Below, piece after piece: positions 53,690-63,899 of a DNA stretch of 64,000 nt. Position 1 is the first letter of the stretch; each line of letters starts with the position of its first letter. Origin of the DNA: Candidatus Gracilibacteria bacterium (GTDB lineage: Bacteria; Patescibacteriota; Gracilibacteria; BD1-5; UBA6164); the NCBI GenBank assembly GCA_010119145.1, contig JAACSU010000007.1, positions 1 to 64,000 on the forward strand. The letters run 5' to 3'. A program made the position numbers and the translations under genes. Under the pieces are notes generated by a model. That model was given only the letters and a program-made list of their open reading frames with translations, was not told the DNA's origin and searched no databases.

Positions 53690-54313
53690 ATGGTTCCAAT
53701 TTTCACACGGATTCAATTTTCTAAAATCACATTTTTTGTTCTCAGTGCAATATTGGGGGTATTTTTAAGTTCAGTATCCCTTATAGCAATTTCAGCATGA
53801 CTAGGACTCGTACTGATTTTTGAGAGATACCTACAAATAAAAATACCTGCTGTAATGTCATTTATGTTTGTAATATTTATTATTTTAACACTCGTACTTT
53901 GAAGCTATTTTAATTTTTATGAAAAATATCTCTGGTGGGATGACCTGTTACATGCTATTTACGGTGGTGCATTTGCCTTTCTATGATATCTCCTTATTCA
54001 GTATTTATCTGATAAACGATGAGTCTCAAATGATGTATTACTCATCTGCCTTTTTTCGTTTTGTTTTTCTATGGCTTTTTGAGCACTTTGGGAAATATAT
54101 GAATATTCCTATGATACATTTATGGATGGAAATATGCAGAGAACAGACCAGGGAAATTGAGTGACGGATACTATGAATGATATAATTATAGAATCACTAG
54201 CAGCACTTGTTACAAATATTTATATATATTCATATTTAAAAATCTGAAAAATGAATTGGGTTGGGAAACTCACTCGTTCATTTAAAAGAGCAAATGTTGT
54301 AGAACATTATTAA
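53690..54313 (+). CDS. DUF2238/YjdF-type membrane protein
   Basis: 207 residues with about six membrane helices. Diagnostic parts are WWDDLLHAIYGGAFAFLGYLL, CLFSFCFSMAFGALWEIYEYSYDTF and GNGVTDTMNDIIIESLAALV, which match the YjdF family pattern (H in helix 3, GxxWEIxE, DTMxDxxxD). The polar residues within helices suggest a metal or redox function. It sits at the head of a run of three membrane genes; a TATAAT at 53655 lies just upstream. Confidence 0.8.
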
Positions 54314-54406
54314 TCTATTAGCTCTTACTTTGCTATTACACTAAAAGTGTAGTGTGTTACAAAATTTGCAACAAAGTTATGATAATTTAATCAATAAATA
54401 CAACAA

Positions 54407-54868
54407 ATGAAAAAATATATCACGTTTATAAAAGATTATTGAATACTTTTAGCTCTCGTGATTATTCCAATTATATGGATAATACTGATGATAGTTTTTA
54501 GGGAACCAGTGAGTGGTGATTCTAAACAAGTTCACTGGCATCTTCCACTGAGTTATAACTTATGTTGAGATACTAAAATGATCCCTGATAGTGGGCAACA
54601 TGGAATACTACACGGACATGATGATGATCAAATCCACGTTGAGTGAATTGTCGATATGGAAAATAGAAATGAAACACTTGGAGGATATTTTGATGCTGCA
54701 AATATTACCTTTAATGAAAATCAAATTTGAGAATATCAAAATGGAACGAGGTGTGAATGATCAGATAATCCTTGAAAATTAAGCGTGTTGGTCAATGGTG
54801 TTGAAAATACAGAGTATAGAAACTATATTTTGAATGAAAATGATACTGTAGAAATAAAGTTTCAATAA
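54407..54868 (+). CDS. Anchored extracytoplasmic protein with HGH/HVEG motif (unknown)
   Basis: 153 residues. One N-terminal membrane helix (LLALVIIPIIWIILMIVF), then an external domain with CGDTKMIPDSGQHGILHGHDDDQIHVEGIV, TLGGYFDAANITF and a second Cys in GTRCEGSDNPG, ending with LSVLVNGVENTEYRNYILNENDTVEIKF. His and Asp are dense around HGHDDDQIH, which suggests metal binding; the two Cys may form a disulfide. The same layout occurs in other CPR proteins as recalled, but no function is established. It ends 2 bases before the next gene. Confidence 0.7.
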
Positions 54869-54870
54869 TT

Positions 54871-55704
54871 ATGAAGGTTTTAAAAATATTTTTAAGTTTA
54901 TTTTACGCTTGGGTATTAACAATTTTTTTATTCATTGAAATAATTGTGGTGTATCAACAAGTTTGGGTAAGTCCTATGTTTATACTGTTTGTAGCTAATT
55001 TTATTATAGTAGTTGCTACTTGGATACTAGCAAAAATATTTCTCTTCAAAAACAGTGCTCTGCAAAGAGAACTTATATACACGAGTTCAAGTTTAGTATA
55101 TATTTATATTTTCATGATTCTTGGTTTTTTTATTTCTCAAGAATATATCCTACGTTCTTTTGAAGCGGGGTCCAGAGTATGAGTCAGTGAAACTCAGTTA
55201 TCTGGAAATCTGTGATTTTTATTTTTATCTCTTTGATTATTTATATCTCCACTTGTATATTTCGTTTCAAATATACAAGTGAAACAGTATTTAATAAAAT
55301 TTAGAAAAATCCTTTGAATACTCGTTTTTGTTATTTTTCTGAGACATTTTATAGATTTTTTCCAAAGTCATTATCCAAATGGTGATGGTTTTGTTGATTA
55401 TTTTATATATTTTAGAGGTCAAATTTGATATCCAGTCATTTGGAGTGGGGCTATTTGAGGACTTATAATTGTTTTATTAGGAATAACATCTAATAATATT
55501 TCTATGAAGTTAATTGGTTGAAAAACTTGGAAATTACTTCATAAACTCGTCTATCCAGCATATATTTTTACCGTACTACATGTATGGTTTCTAGCTCGAA
55601 TTGATTGGTTTTATATATTATTGCCAGTATTAGTATTTGTACTGAGGTTTTATGTATTTTTAGAAAAGAGAAAGCAAAAAAAATATATTGAGAAACAAGA
55701 ATAA
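54871..55704 (+). CDS. Ferric-reductase-like transmembrane protein
   Basis: 277 residues with about seven membrane helices. IDFFQSH, HKLVYPAYIFTVLHVWFLARIDW and WSGAIGGLIIVLLGITSN follow the ferric reductase-like transmembrane domain (MsrQ/YedZ-type) in which paired His bind heme b. The C-terminus is short and basic, without an FAD/NAD domain, so electrons would come from or go to a partner. It is in one operon with the HGH protein. Confidence 0.75.
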
Positions 55705-55718
55705 TATTATTTATAATA

Positions 55719-56576
55719 TTAACTCTTTTCTTGATACATATGTACATCACTCTGAGGAAATGGAAAGTGTAGATTATTTTGATCAAACTCTTTTTTAATA
55801 GTCTCTCGCAATTCAAAGGATACTGCAAAGTAATCTTCGGTTTTACACCATACTCTGAGAGCAACTATTACTGCATTATCTCAGAGCTCTTTCACAACAA
55901 CCTTTACAGGATGTGTTCCTTCGTCAATAATACACTTCATATTACTATGTGCTATTTCAGTGAGTACCTTTCTCCCTGTATCAATGTTGTCTGTATAGGC
56001 TATTCAAATATCCATATCTATTTGTCGTTCTTCTGTGAGAGAGTAATTTACAATACTTCATCAAATAGCGTCATTGTTTGGGATTATTATAATTCGAGTA
56101 TCAACGGTTTGTAATTTTGTGCTAAATACCGTTATGTCAATAACACTCCCAGTATAATTATCTATTTCTACAATATCTCAAATTTTGTAAGGTCGAAATA
56201 TGAGTATAACGATTCAACTTGCAAAATGACCTAGCGTTCCAGATAGAGCTCAACCAAGAGCAAAACCAGCAGCAGCAATTAGAGCGACAAAACTTGAAGT
56301 TTGTACTCAGAGTATTCAAATGACCGCAAGTATAACCAAGGCTCTCAGTATATACCTCAATAAATTTACGAGAAAATTTTCTACTGTAGGATCAAAACCT
56401 TGATTATTAAATATTTTTCTGAGTCACTGTGATATTCCGTGTGCTACTTTAAATCCTATCCAAAATACGAGAATAGCTCAGATTATTTTTGGAAGAATTG
56501 AGAGAGATGCACCAATAAGGAGTTCATAGTATGAATTAATATCGGTATAATCAAAACCTTCTAAACTAAAATTCAT
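55719..56576 (-). CDS. mscS: MscS family mechanosensitive ion channel
   Basis: 285 residues. Three membrane helices at the N-terminus, with TM3 [41 protein letters not shown] (the Gly/Ala-rich pore helix and the conserved RPFxxGD). The beta domain has DTRIIIIPNNDAIGGSIVNYS (usually PNxxxxxxxIxN) and the C-terminal alpha-beta domain ends PFPQSDVHMYQ. It releases pressure on osmotic downshock. Length is like E. coli MscS (286). Confidence 0.95.
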
Positions 56577-56596
56577 GTATTTGATATTTTATTAAA

Positions 56597-57034
56597 TTAA
56601 AATTGTCTTTCCTGTAATTTTGTCTCATTTCTTAAAAAATCATTAGAAAATGGTCACATTTTTCAGAGAGTAATTTCACTTAATTTTCCATTAGAATCCC
56701 TATTTTGCACTTGTTGACCTAACCCACAGAGTCTAGAAAGCTCAACATCACTTGAGCTTTCTATAACTTTTGGAGTGTAAAGATTTATTTCTTCAACGGT
56801 CATATCAAAAGCCACAAGCATAATTTTATCAGTAGTCATTTTTTCAGAAGCTAGTATATCTTCTCAGAGTACTTCTATTTGATCATCAGAGAGATGTCCT
56901 GATATTAACTCGTACTTTTCTTCTGAAACTCCTCTGATAAGTAGTAAATTTGAAAGTATTTGAACCGCAGTTCTGGCAACTTGATTGGTCAATAATGTTT
57001 CACTTGAATTTTGATTCTCTGGAGTTTTGTTCAT
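56597..57034 (-). CDS. Hypothetical protein
   Basis: 145 residues, soluble, no signal peptide. Mostly helical by composition: TNQVARTAVQILSNLLLIRGVSEEKYELISGHLSDDQIEVLGEDILASEKMTTDKIMLVAFDMTVEEINLYTPKVIESSS, ending LRNETKLQERQF. Single Cys (RLCGLG). No family was recognised. It is 20 bases before mscS on the same strand and probably shares its transcript. Confidence 0.65.
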
Positions 57035-57096
57035 TACTATTTATTTATGAAAATATTACTTCTACTTTAACATGATTTATATAAAAGAGCTAATTT

Positions 57097-57831
57097 TTAA
57101 TTTCGTAAACTTACATACAACATTCGAAACATTTTTTGGTGAAAATCTGCAAGGGCTTTGTGTTCGATGATGATACTAGTTTCAGTAGTGAAATCGATAT
57201 ATGCTATTTTGTTTCCATATAATGTAAGTGATACATTATCTGCGAAGTCGTCAAATTCTGGTGGAATAGTGATGAGCTCTCTCTCAAGACGTGGAAGTTT
57301 TTGCTTTGCTCCCGAATCTGACATGATAACATATCTCTCAAGTTGTTTTGCGTCTCTTTTACTACGATAATCTTTTGGGAGATATGAACTTGCAATAGCG
57401 ACGTCTTTTTCAGAACTTACTCTATAAAATACTTCTCAAGCCTCAAGAGTATGTACTATATCAGAAAATACAGCAGCAACTCATTTTTTTCATTCTCTAT
57501 ATATCACTCTTGGTTTGTTGTCCTGAGTAGAAAATTGTTCAACGAGTTTTTCTATATTCGATTCTTGCTCAGCGTTTTGAGCACTATGAATATCTTGAAT
57601 AGTGTGTGGATGAGCTGCTATATAGTTTTTTCTTTTCCCACGATTTACTTCAAGTACGAGACCTGATTCTAATAGATAGGGAAGTTGCCTATAGATCTCT
57701 ACTCGATGCATATCTAGAAGTTTTGTTATATCTGCGATGCTTTTTTCTCCTTGCTCAAGCAATAAAAGATAAATCTTTGCTCCATGTTCTCCCACTCAAA
57801 TAGCTTTCAGTATTCCGATATATTTATCCAT
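57097..57831 (-). CDS. TrmB-like HTH transcription regulator
   Basis: 244 residues. N-terminal winged helix: LKAIGVGEHGAKIYLLLLEQGEKSIADITKLLDMHRVEIYRQLPYLLESGLVLEVNRGKRKNYIAAHP is the TrmB-type HTH (sensing of A-x-x-Y-L-x-L-L). The rest (about 90-244) resembles a phospholipase D-like effector domain with YVMSDSGAKQKLPRLERELITIPPEFDDF and IDFTTETSIIIEHKALADFHQKMFRMLY. Ligand unknown. TrmB regulators are common in archaea and CPR and often bind sugars. Confidence 0.8.
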
Positions 57832-57930
57832 ATGACACACGAATGTTATAAATTAATATTATAAGTATATATAAGTCATAGAATTATAAAAATTATTATT
57901 GTATTTTTTCTTGTTACAGAAAAGTTATTT

Positions 57931-57961
57931 AAAAAAAACCTCGACTATCGAGGTTTTTTTC
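57931..57961. terminator. Terminator enclosing the helicase stop codon
   Basis: Stem AAAAACCTCGA / TCGAGGTTTTT with loop CTA; the loop bases are the minus-strand TAG stop of the helicase gene. A and T runs on both sides allow termination on either strand. Confidence 0.88.
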
Positions 57962-59231
57962 TTTCTGGTCGGATGTAGAGTTTTCCATAAGAACCCGTTT
58001 TTTTAAGTTCTGCCTTTGATTTTGGTGGAGCATATTTTTTAGCCTTCGCTGAGAGTTTTGGTCCATTATGTTTAATCACTTGGTCATGAAAAGAATCATC
58101 AATTATCACTTTGATATTTTGTCAGATATGTTTTTCTACTGCATCCAGATACGGTTTTTCTTGTTCGATACATATAGATATAGCCAGACCTGATTTTCAA
58201 GCTCTTGCAGTTCGTCCGATTCTATGAACATAGGTTTCTGGTTCTGCAGGGATATTATAATTTACGACACATGAGAGCTCTGCAACATCGAGTCCTCTTG
58301 AAGCGATATCAGTAGCAACGAGAACTTTTATATCTCAATTTTTAAGCGCAAGAAGAGCACTTTTTCTTCCATTTTGGGACTTGTTTTTTGAAATACTTTC
58401 ACATTTTACTCCAGCAAGTTTTACAAATTTTTCTACATAATCTATATCATCTCGTGAGCGAACAAATATGATAATAGATTTAAGATCTTTTCTTTTTACG
58501 ATTTGTTGGATTATTTTTTGTCGGTGACTCGCTTTTGCCATGTATACTTGTTGTTCTACTTTCGTAACAGTTGGAGTCTGAGCTTCAATGTGAAATCTCT
58601 TTGGATCTAGTAATAGTTCTCAGGCAAGTTCTCGAGTAGCCTTGGGCAAGGTTGCTGAAAAGAAGAGTGTTTGTCTTTTAGATGGAACTCTCTTGAGTAT
58701 TTTTTTGATGTCTCAGAGAAATCATAGATCGAGCATTCTATCAGCTTCATCTATTACCAATATTTCTACGTAAGAGAGTTTTACTTTAGATTGACTGATA
58801 AGGTCTTCCAGTCTTCATGGGGTAGCAATGAGAATATCTACTCATTTTTCAATTGCTTTAATTTGATGAAAATCGTTTACTCCACCAAATATAACGGTTG
58901 ATTTCATATTGGTATTAGTACAAAAATCTTTGATACTATCTCAAATTTGACCAGCAAGTTCTCGAGTTGGAGCAATGATCAGAGCTTCAATCTTTCTTTT
59001 AATCGGTCCATCAGGTAGATTACGAGCTTCTCGTGCTATATATAAGCGTTGAAGCATAGGGAGAGCAAAGGCGAGCGTTTTTCCACTTCACGTTTGAGCA
59101 CTTGCTAAAATATCGTGCCCATGAATGGCAGGTGGAATCACAGCCTCTTGAACTGGAGTTGGGATTTTGAAAACCTGTTTATCAAGGGCTTTTGTCAAAG
59201 GGGGAATAAGTCACAGTTTTTCGAATGTCAT
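57945..59231 (-). CDS. DEAD-box RNA helicase
   Basis: 428 residues. All DEAD motifs: Q motif [13 protein letters not shown], motif I ASAQTGSGKT (its first Gly is UGA), [31 protein letters not shown], and the second domain [27 protein letters not shown]. The C-terminal extension of about 60 residues is basic (KRKKPR at the end). Acts in RNA unwinding, ribosome assembly or cold adaptation; RhlE-type by motif context. Confidence 0.95.
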
Positions 59232-59292
59232 ATCTGATTGTTGGTTGAGAAATTTTTATAGGAGTATATTGCTAATTGCTCAGAAACAAATT

Positions 59293-60219
59293 TTATACCA
59301 ACACTTCTTTAAATTTAAATGTTTTTCATGTCGGAATTTGTCATAATTCTTTCATTCGGTCTAGTTCTTGCTTGCCTGTTCGTACAATATTGTTATCTGG
59401 ACTTAGATCTAAAGAGAGCTCTTTGGAGATGGTTTTTCTTACATCATCTCGCGTACCAATTATTGCTTTTATTATTTCTCATGCAGAGAGGAATCTCTCA
59501 GTCGAATCGATTATTATCCATGGTGCATGAGCAGAATCAGTATGTTCTAAAATTTGATGTTTGGCAAGTGTATATTGTCACCATTTTTCTTGCGCTTCTG
59601 CATCAACAGGTGATGACTTCCATCTTTTTCTCACTCATTCACGAGCCTTTAGTCTTTCTTTTTGAACTTTTTTTCAAATGGAAAGATATATTTTCAGAAA
59701 ATCAAATCATTCATCTACAATACCTGCTTCAAAATTATTCACATATTGCATAAACCAATCATATTCTTCTTGTGTACAAAAACCCATTGCAGCCTCAACT
59801 CAAGCTCTATTATACCAAGATCTATCATAAAATTGGATACTTCATTTTTTAGGAAATGAAGAAGAAAATTTTTTAAACCAATTTTCTCATTTTCTTTCTT
59901 CTGGAGTCGGAATTCATTCAAATGCTGTTACTCAAAATTTTCTATTATTAAGCTGTTCGTTTACTTTCTTAATATTACTTCCTTTTCCAGCAGTATCACG
60001 TCCATCAAGTGTAACAATCACTCTTTGTTTTGTGTCTTGAAGTATTTCTGCCCAATAAGAAAGAGCCCCCTGGAATTCTCTGAGGTAATCTTTTTCTTCT
60101 CATTCTTCAAATCGTTTTACAATGAGCTCAATCATTGTTACATCCATTCAACTTTTTATGAGACTTTTTCTCAGTATATTTTGGTCATATGAGGGAGAAA
60201 TATGATTTTGTTTGTTCAT
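59293..60219 (-). CDS. ppk2: Polyphosphate kinase 2 (PPK2 family)
   Basis: 308 residues. Walker A VTLDGRDTAGKGSNIKKVNEQL, Walker B IQFYDRSWYNRAGVEAAMGF, lid EKVQKERLKAREGVRKRWKSSPVDAEAQEKW (read as KKVQKERLKAREGVRKRWK) and APWIIIDSTERFLSA. This is the single-domain PPK2 pattern (class I or III). It transfers phosphate between polyphosphate and nucleotides, useful for regenerating NTPs in a host-dependent cell. It lies 60 bases upstream of the helicase gene on the same strand. Confidence 0.94.
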
Positions 60220-60316
60220 AGTTATATTTTGAATAATATTATTTTAATATAAAATAATATTATTATTTGTCAAAAAATATAATATAAAGTATTTGAACTT
60301 TAATGAATAAATTCTT

Positions 60317-60345
60317 TTGATTTTCTTACCTTTCTAAAATATAAT
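60317..60345 (+). promoter_or_regulatory. Thioredoxin gene promoter
   Basis: TTGATT at 60317-60322, 17-base spacer, TATAAT at 60340-60345, about 28 bases before the thioredoxin ATG. Confidence 0.65.
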
Positions 60346-60372
60346 GAACTTATTAATTTATAAATAGGAAAT

Positions 60373-60669
60373 ATGGAAATTACAAAAGACAATTTTGAAG
60401 CAGAAACTTCTAAAGATATGATTTTACTTGATTTCTGGGCTGAATGGTGTGGTCCTTGTCAAGCTATGATGCCAACACTTGCTGAACTTGAAAAATCTGG
60501 AACAAAGGTTTGAAAGATAAATGTGGACGAGCAACAAGAACTCGCTGCTCAGTTTAGAGTGATGAGTATCCCAACTTTTATTCTTTTCAAAGATGGAAAA
60601 GCAGTTGAACAAATTATAGGTGGACAGAGTCTTGAACAACTTCAAACAATTGTGAAAAAACACTCATAA
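60373..60669 (+). CDS. trxA: Thioredoxin
   Basis: 98 residues. [23 protein letters not shown] holds the WCGPC active site at about 28-32, followed by [38 protein letters not shown] with the cis-Pro (SIPT). Length is near the usual 105. It could be reduced by the flavoprotein at 1394, but they are far apart. Its own promoter and a rho-independent terminator frame it. Confidence 0.96.
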
Positions 60670-60698
60670 AACATAAAAATATTTAATATATTCAATAC

Positions 60699-60721
60699 AG
60701 GCCCCTTAAGGGGCCTTTTAT
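60699..60721 (+). terminator. Thioredoxin terminator
   Basis: Perfect GC-rich palindrome AGGCCCCTTAAGGGGCCT followed by TTTTA. It is the most GC-rich hairpin in the window. Confidence 0.88.
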
Positions 60722-60811
60722 GATGCCAAAAAGAAATGAAGTGTTTTCTTATACAAATCTCTTGCAATTGCTCAGTATTATGTATGAGTATTAAATTTTA
60801 AATAACTCCCT

Positions 60812-60919
60812 ATGTTATATATCTTACTCATTCTCGCAGCTGCAATATTTTTCTCAGTTGAGAACCATATGCAAAATATGTCAGAAAAAAGAAAACAAAT
60901 TCTTTTTCTTGAAAGATAA
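60812..60919 (+). CDS. Small membrane peptide
   Basis: 35 residues: MLYILLILAAAIFFSVENHMQNMSEKRKQILFLER. One hydrophobic segment and a basic tail. Position between trxA and a small secreted protein and ATG, stop codon and reading frame are clear, but a gene this short could arise by chance. No family recognised. Confidence 0.4.
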   Translation: MLYILLILAAAIFFSVENHMQNMSEKRKQILFLER

Positions 60920-60960
60920 AAATTTAAATAATCTAATATTATATATCTAATTTTAACATT

Positions 60961-61149
60961 ATGACTCACAAAATAATTACTCTTTGCATTACATTTTTTC
61001 TCCTTACACTTGGAATGAATTATTTATCAGCAAATGCAGAAGACAAATTTATCCAAGAAGTTGAATTATCTTCTGAATCTAACGATTTTGAATCGTATGT
61101 GAGTCAAAATGAGTTAGGAATGCTTGAAGTCACTCTTCTCACGAAATAA
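60961..61149 (+). CDS. Small secreted protein (unknown)
   Basis: 62 residues. Signal peptide MTHKIITLCITFFLLTLGMNYLSANA, likely cut after ANA, then a 36-residue acidic mature part (EDKFIQEVELSSESNDFESYVSQNELGMLEVTLLTK). It is followed by a terminator hairpin. No domain recognised. Confidence 0.6.
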   Translation: MTHKIITLCITFFLLTLGMNYLSANAEDKFIQEVELSSESNDFESYVSQNELGMLEVTLLTK

Positions 61150-61163
61150 TTTTCATACGAACT

Positions 61164-61194
61164 AAATAGATTTTTTATAAAAATCTATTTTTTT
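61164..61194 (+). terminator. Terminator after small secreted protein gene
   Basis: Stem AAATAGATTTTT / AAAAATCTATTT, loop TAT, T run. Confidence 0.75.
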
Positions 61195-61256
61195 GTCACT
61201 TTTTTTTGAATCATTCGTTGTAATACATGTTATCTTATTTTTTGATTATTAATTTT

Positions 61257-62198
61257 ATGAAAACTGTTGTTACGTCTGCAATTATAGCTTCGCTCCTTGC
61301 AGCTTCCAGTATATCGAGTTATGCAATATATGATCCAAGTAATCCAAACCCCTCTTCCACTTGAGAAAATGACATAATGATTATGTCAACTCAAATTGCT
61401 CCAATTTCGTATCAGGAATACAATACTCAAGAATCTTTTGAAAGATCTGAGGGTCATATTTGTGAGAGCGCGAGCGACTGAGTAAATACATTTATGATGA
61501 AAGAAGGAAAAGTATTTGCTGGGACAAAGATTGGATATCCAGAAAATTTTACTCCAACATGGAAATGTAATAGTTATATTTCAGATGAAATAATTTCTTG
61601 GAGTCAAAGTGATAAAAACGAATATAATACTCGTATTGACAGAGCAACTCCATCTGAAAAATGAAAAGTTGAATTTACAATTCAAAAAATTAACAAATTT
61701 TTAATGACGTATTCAACTTCTGGGAGAGATATAATGCTTGATAGAATACTAGAATTTATAGATACAAAAGTGTGAGATATTATTATGAATAATCCTCAAG
61801 ATGTTGCTCTCCCTGATGATGTAACATCAATCTATACTATGCTACGATATTTACGATATGAATTAGTTCTTTCTAAATCAGATTCTCAAACACTTCCTAA
61901 AATTGGAAATGTTGCCCCTATTACTTATACGTGTGAAGACGGTGAAACTACTTTTAACGTATACGCAGCTGATTATATCATAGATGATATGGCATTTAAT
62001 GTTGAAATAGATGAAATACACGTGAGTGATGGTGATTTTTTCCTTCCAAATTATGTTGCAACAAAAGTTGCATCAACAACTGGTGAAAAATATGTATGAA
62101 GAAATACAGAAACTAACGAAGCATATTCATTTGTACTACAATCTAACAAATTGACTGTTTACAAAGATAATATGAAGACTCATACTTGTTCAAAATAA
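61257..62198 (+). CDS. Secreted protein with C-terminal MliC-like domain
   Basis: 313 residues. Signal peptide MKTVVTSAIIASLLAASSISSYA. A long linker and helical middle section (about 25-205) is followed by a C-terminal domain: ITYTCEDGETTFNVYAADY, then FFLPNYVATKVASTTGEKYVG and SNKLTVYKDNMKTHTC. This order (YxC at the start, ASxxGxKY, closing Cys) matches the MliC/PliC c-type lysozyme inhibitor fold. The full-length match is not typical because of the long N-terminal part. It could protect the cell wall against host lysozyme. Confidence 0.65.
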
Positions 62199-62212
62199 TT
62201 TTGGTATTATGT

Positions 62213-62249
62213 AAAAAAAGATTCTCACTTGAGTGAGAATCTTTTTTTT
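62213..62249 (+). terminator. Terminator after the MliC-like gene
   Basis: Stem AAAAAGATTCTCACT / AGTGAGAATCTTTTT with a short loop (TG) and long T run. Confidence 0.92.
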
Positions 62250-62306
62250 GTAGTATGGAGAAAAATATAGCGAGAAATATATGAGAAAATTAAATATTTG
62301 TACAGC

Positions 62307-63005
62307 ATGAAAAAAATTTATAAAGACAAAATCCTGAATATTCCAGAAACAGATATGTTTGATAACACTTTTCTCTTTGAATATTTAGAGAATATTACTT
62401 CTTCTTCAGATAGAAAAATTATTTATATATCTGAATTACTTGAAGCAAGAAAAAATGCTGATATTTTACAAAACATATCACAAAAGCCAGCGATGTACTC
62501 TGAGGTCTATTCTCCAAAAGATGAACTTGAAATATTTACGAGTTTATTTGAGAAAGCACTGCGTGAAAATAAAAAAATTCACATCGTTTGAGTAACACTT
62601 GCAGAAGAAATCAAAATGCTCGAAGCGTATTATGAAAGTCTCTGATTTATGCGTGAGGATATAAATGCTTTTGATATAGATTTTTCTATTCCACTTGTTA
62701 CGGTGAGCTGCATGATTGAAAATCTCATATGGAAGGGAAGTGATTACAAGGCTCAAAGAAGTAAGATATTTTTTAATCCACCTATTAGAGAAACTGGTCA
62801 TAACAAGGCTCTTTTTAAATGAATTACTCGAGGGGTTATAGCCGGAATTGAACTTTGAGATTTTACATTAGAAAAACAAGATTATATTTCTATGTGTGTA
62901 AAAGAAGAAAAAATACTAGCTCTTTTTATGGGAAAAGTGCTGAAATATAACTTAGAAGATGCAGGATTAGTAGGAAATATAAAGGAACTTAGAATTGTAT
63001 ACTAG
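62307..63005 (+). CDS. Hypothetical protein
   Basis: 232 residues, cytoplasmic. Features: MKKIYKDKILNIPETDMFDNTFLFEYLENIT, a helical middle IFTSLFEKALRENKKIHIVGVTLAEEIKMLEAYYESLGFMRED, NPPIRETGHNKALFKGITRGVIAGIELGDFTLEK and a C-terminal NLEDAGLVGNIKEL. No motif for a known enzyme. The ATG at 62307 was chosen over a TTG three codons upstream. It is followed by another hypothetical gene on the same strand. Confidence 0.65.
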
Positions 63006-63068
63006 AAATTTGCCATTAAAATAATTTAAGTATAATCTACTTTTATTTTATAGTTAAATTGATCCTAT

Positions 63069-63473
63069 ATGCTCAGTCCAGCATACCAAGCACAACAAAG
63101 TTTTATTGAAAAAGATAAAGAAAAACAATTAATTTTAGAACATTTTGATTCCCTCGTATATCAAAGATCTTATGATAGAGATACATATACTGAGCACTAC
63201 AGCGAACTCCAAGAGAAGATTAATAAAAGGCATGATTTATGAAAAAATATTGATCTTCTCTCTCAACTTTGACATCAAAACTTTAAAATAGACGTATCTC
63301 TCAGGAAAGAATCTCCGAAAAAAATTTTAGAGTGTTTAGAAATTATTGAATTTGGAGATGAATTTTACTGTCTTATTAAAGGGAATAAAATTAAAAGACT
63401 TTTAGAATTCAGAGATTTCGAAAAAGTTTCATATTCAAATGCTTTAACTCGAATTCTAAGTGCGCTCAAATAA
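63069..63473 (+). CDS. Hypothetical protein
   Basis: 134 residues. SPAYQAQQSFIEKDKEKQLILEHFDSLVYQRSYDRDTYTEHYSELQEKINKRHDLGKNIDLLSQ looks like a long charged helix or coiled coil; the rest (ECLEIIEFGDEFYCLIKGNKIKRLLEFRD) may be a small globular part. No family recognised. Its end overlaps the convergent ybeY gene by 18 bases. Confidence 0.6.
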
Positions 63474-63899
63474 TTCTTCCCAAATAATATCCTCCCATTT
63501 TTTCATTTCTTCATACTCTGCGTCCTGTTCGTGATCAAAACCGATGATATGTAAAACGGAATGAATAACGAGTTTATAAAATTCTTTTTCTGTACCTAGT
63601 CAATATTCTATTCATTGAGAAACTATTTTTTCTTCACAAAATATGAGTTCTCCTGCAATATCCTCATCTCTAAGCCCAGAAAAATCTTCATAATAATGAA
63701 AGCTGAGAACATCCGTAGCTTTATCAATATGTCTATACGTCTTGTTCAAATTTTGTATACCAGAACTGTCTAAAAATATTATATTGAGTAGTCAATTTTG
63801 ATTTGTCAAAATATGCTTAGAAATACCCTCTACTATCTCGTCAAGAGTATTTTGAGAATATGAAAATTGTGGTTTTTCTATGATATGAAGCGAAAACAT
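63456..63899 (-). CDS. ybeY: Endoribonuclease YbeY (rRNA maturation factor)
   Basis: 147 residues. RHIDKATDVLSFHYYEDF is the central motif (usually KxTDVLSFP) and HSVLHIIGFDHE the zinc site (HxxLHxxGxDH). It matures 16S rRNA 3' ends and is one of the core bacterial genes. Its ATG is at 63897-63899; the bases after it to the window end hold no gene start that can be judged. Confidence 0.94.

Noticed and set aside
62258-62296. Twelve-codon ORF before the 62307 gene (MEKNIARNIGEN)
   Set aside because: Too short and with no support; most likely chance.
6880-63899. Dozens of apparent pseudogenes with in-frame UGA stops
   Set aside because: The fragments join at conserved glycines when UGA is read as Gly; they are intact genes.
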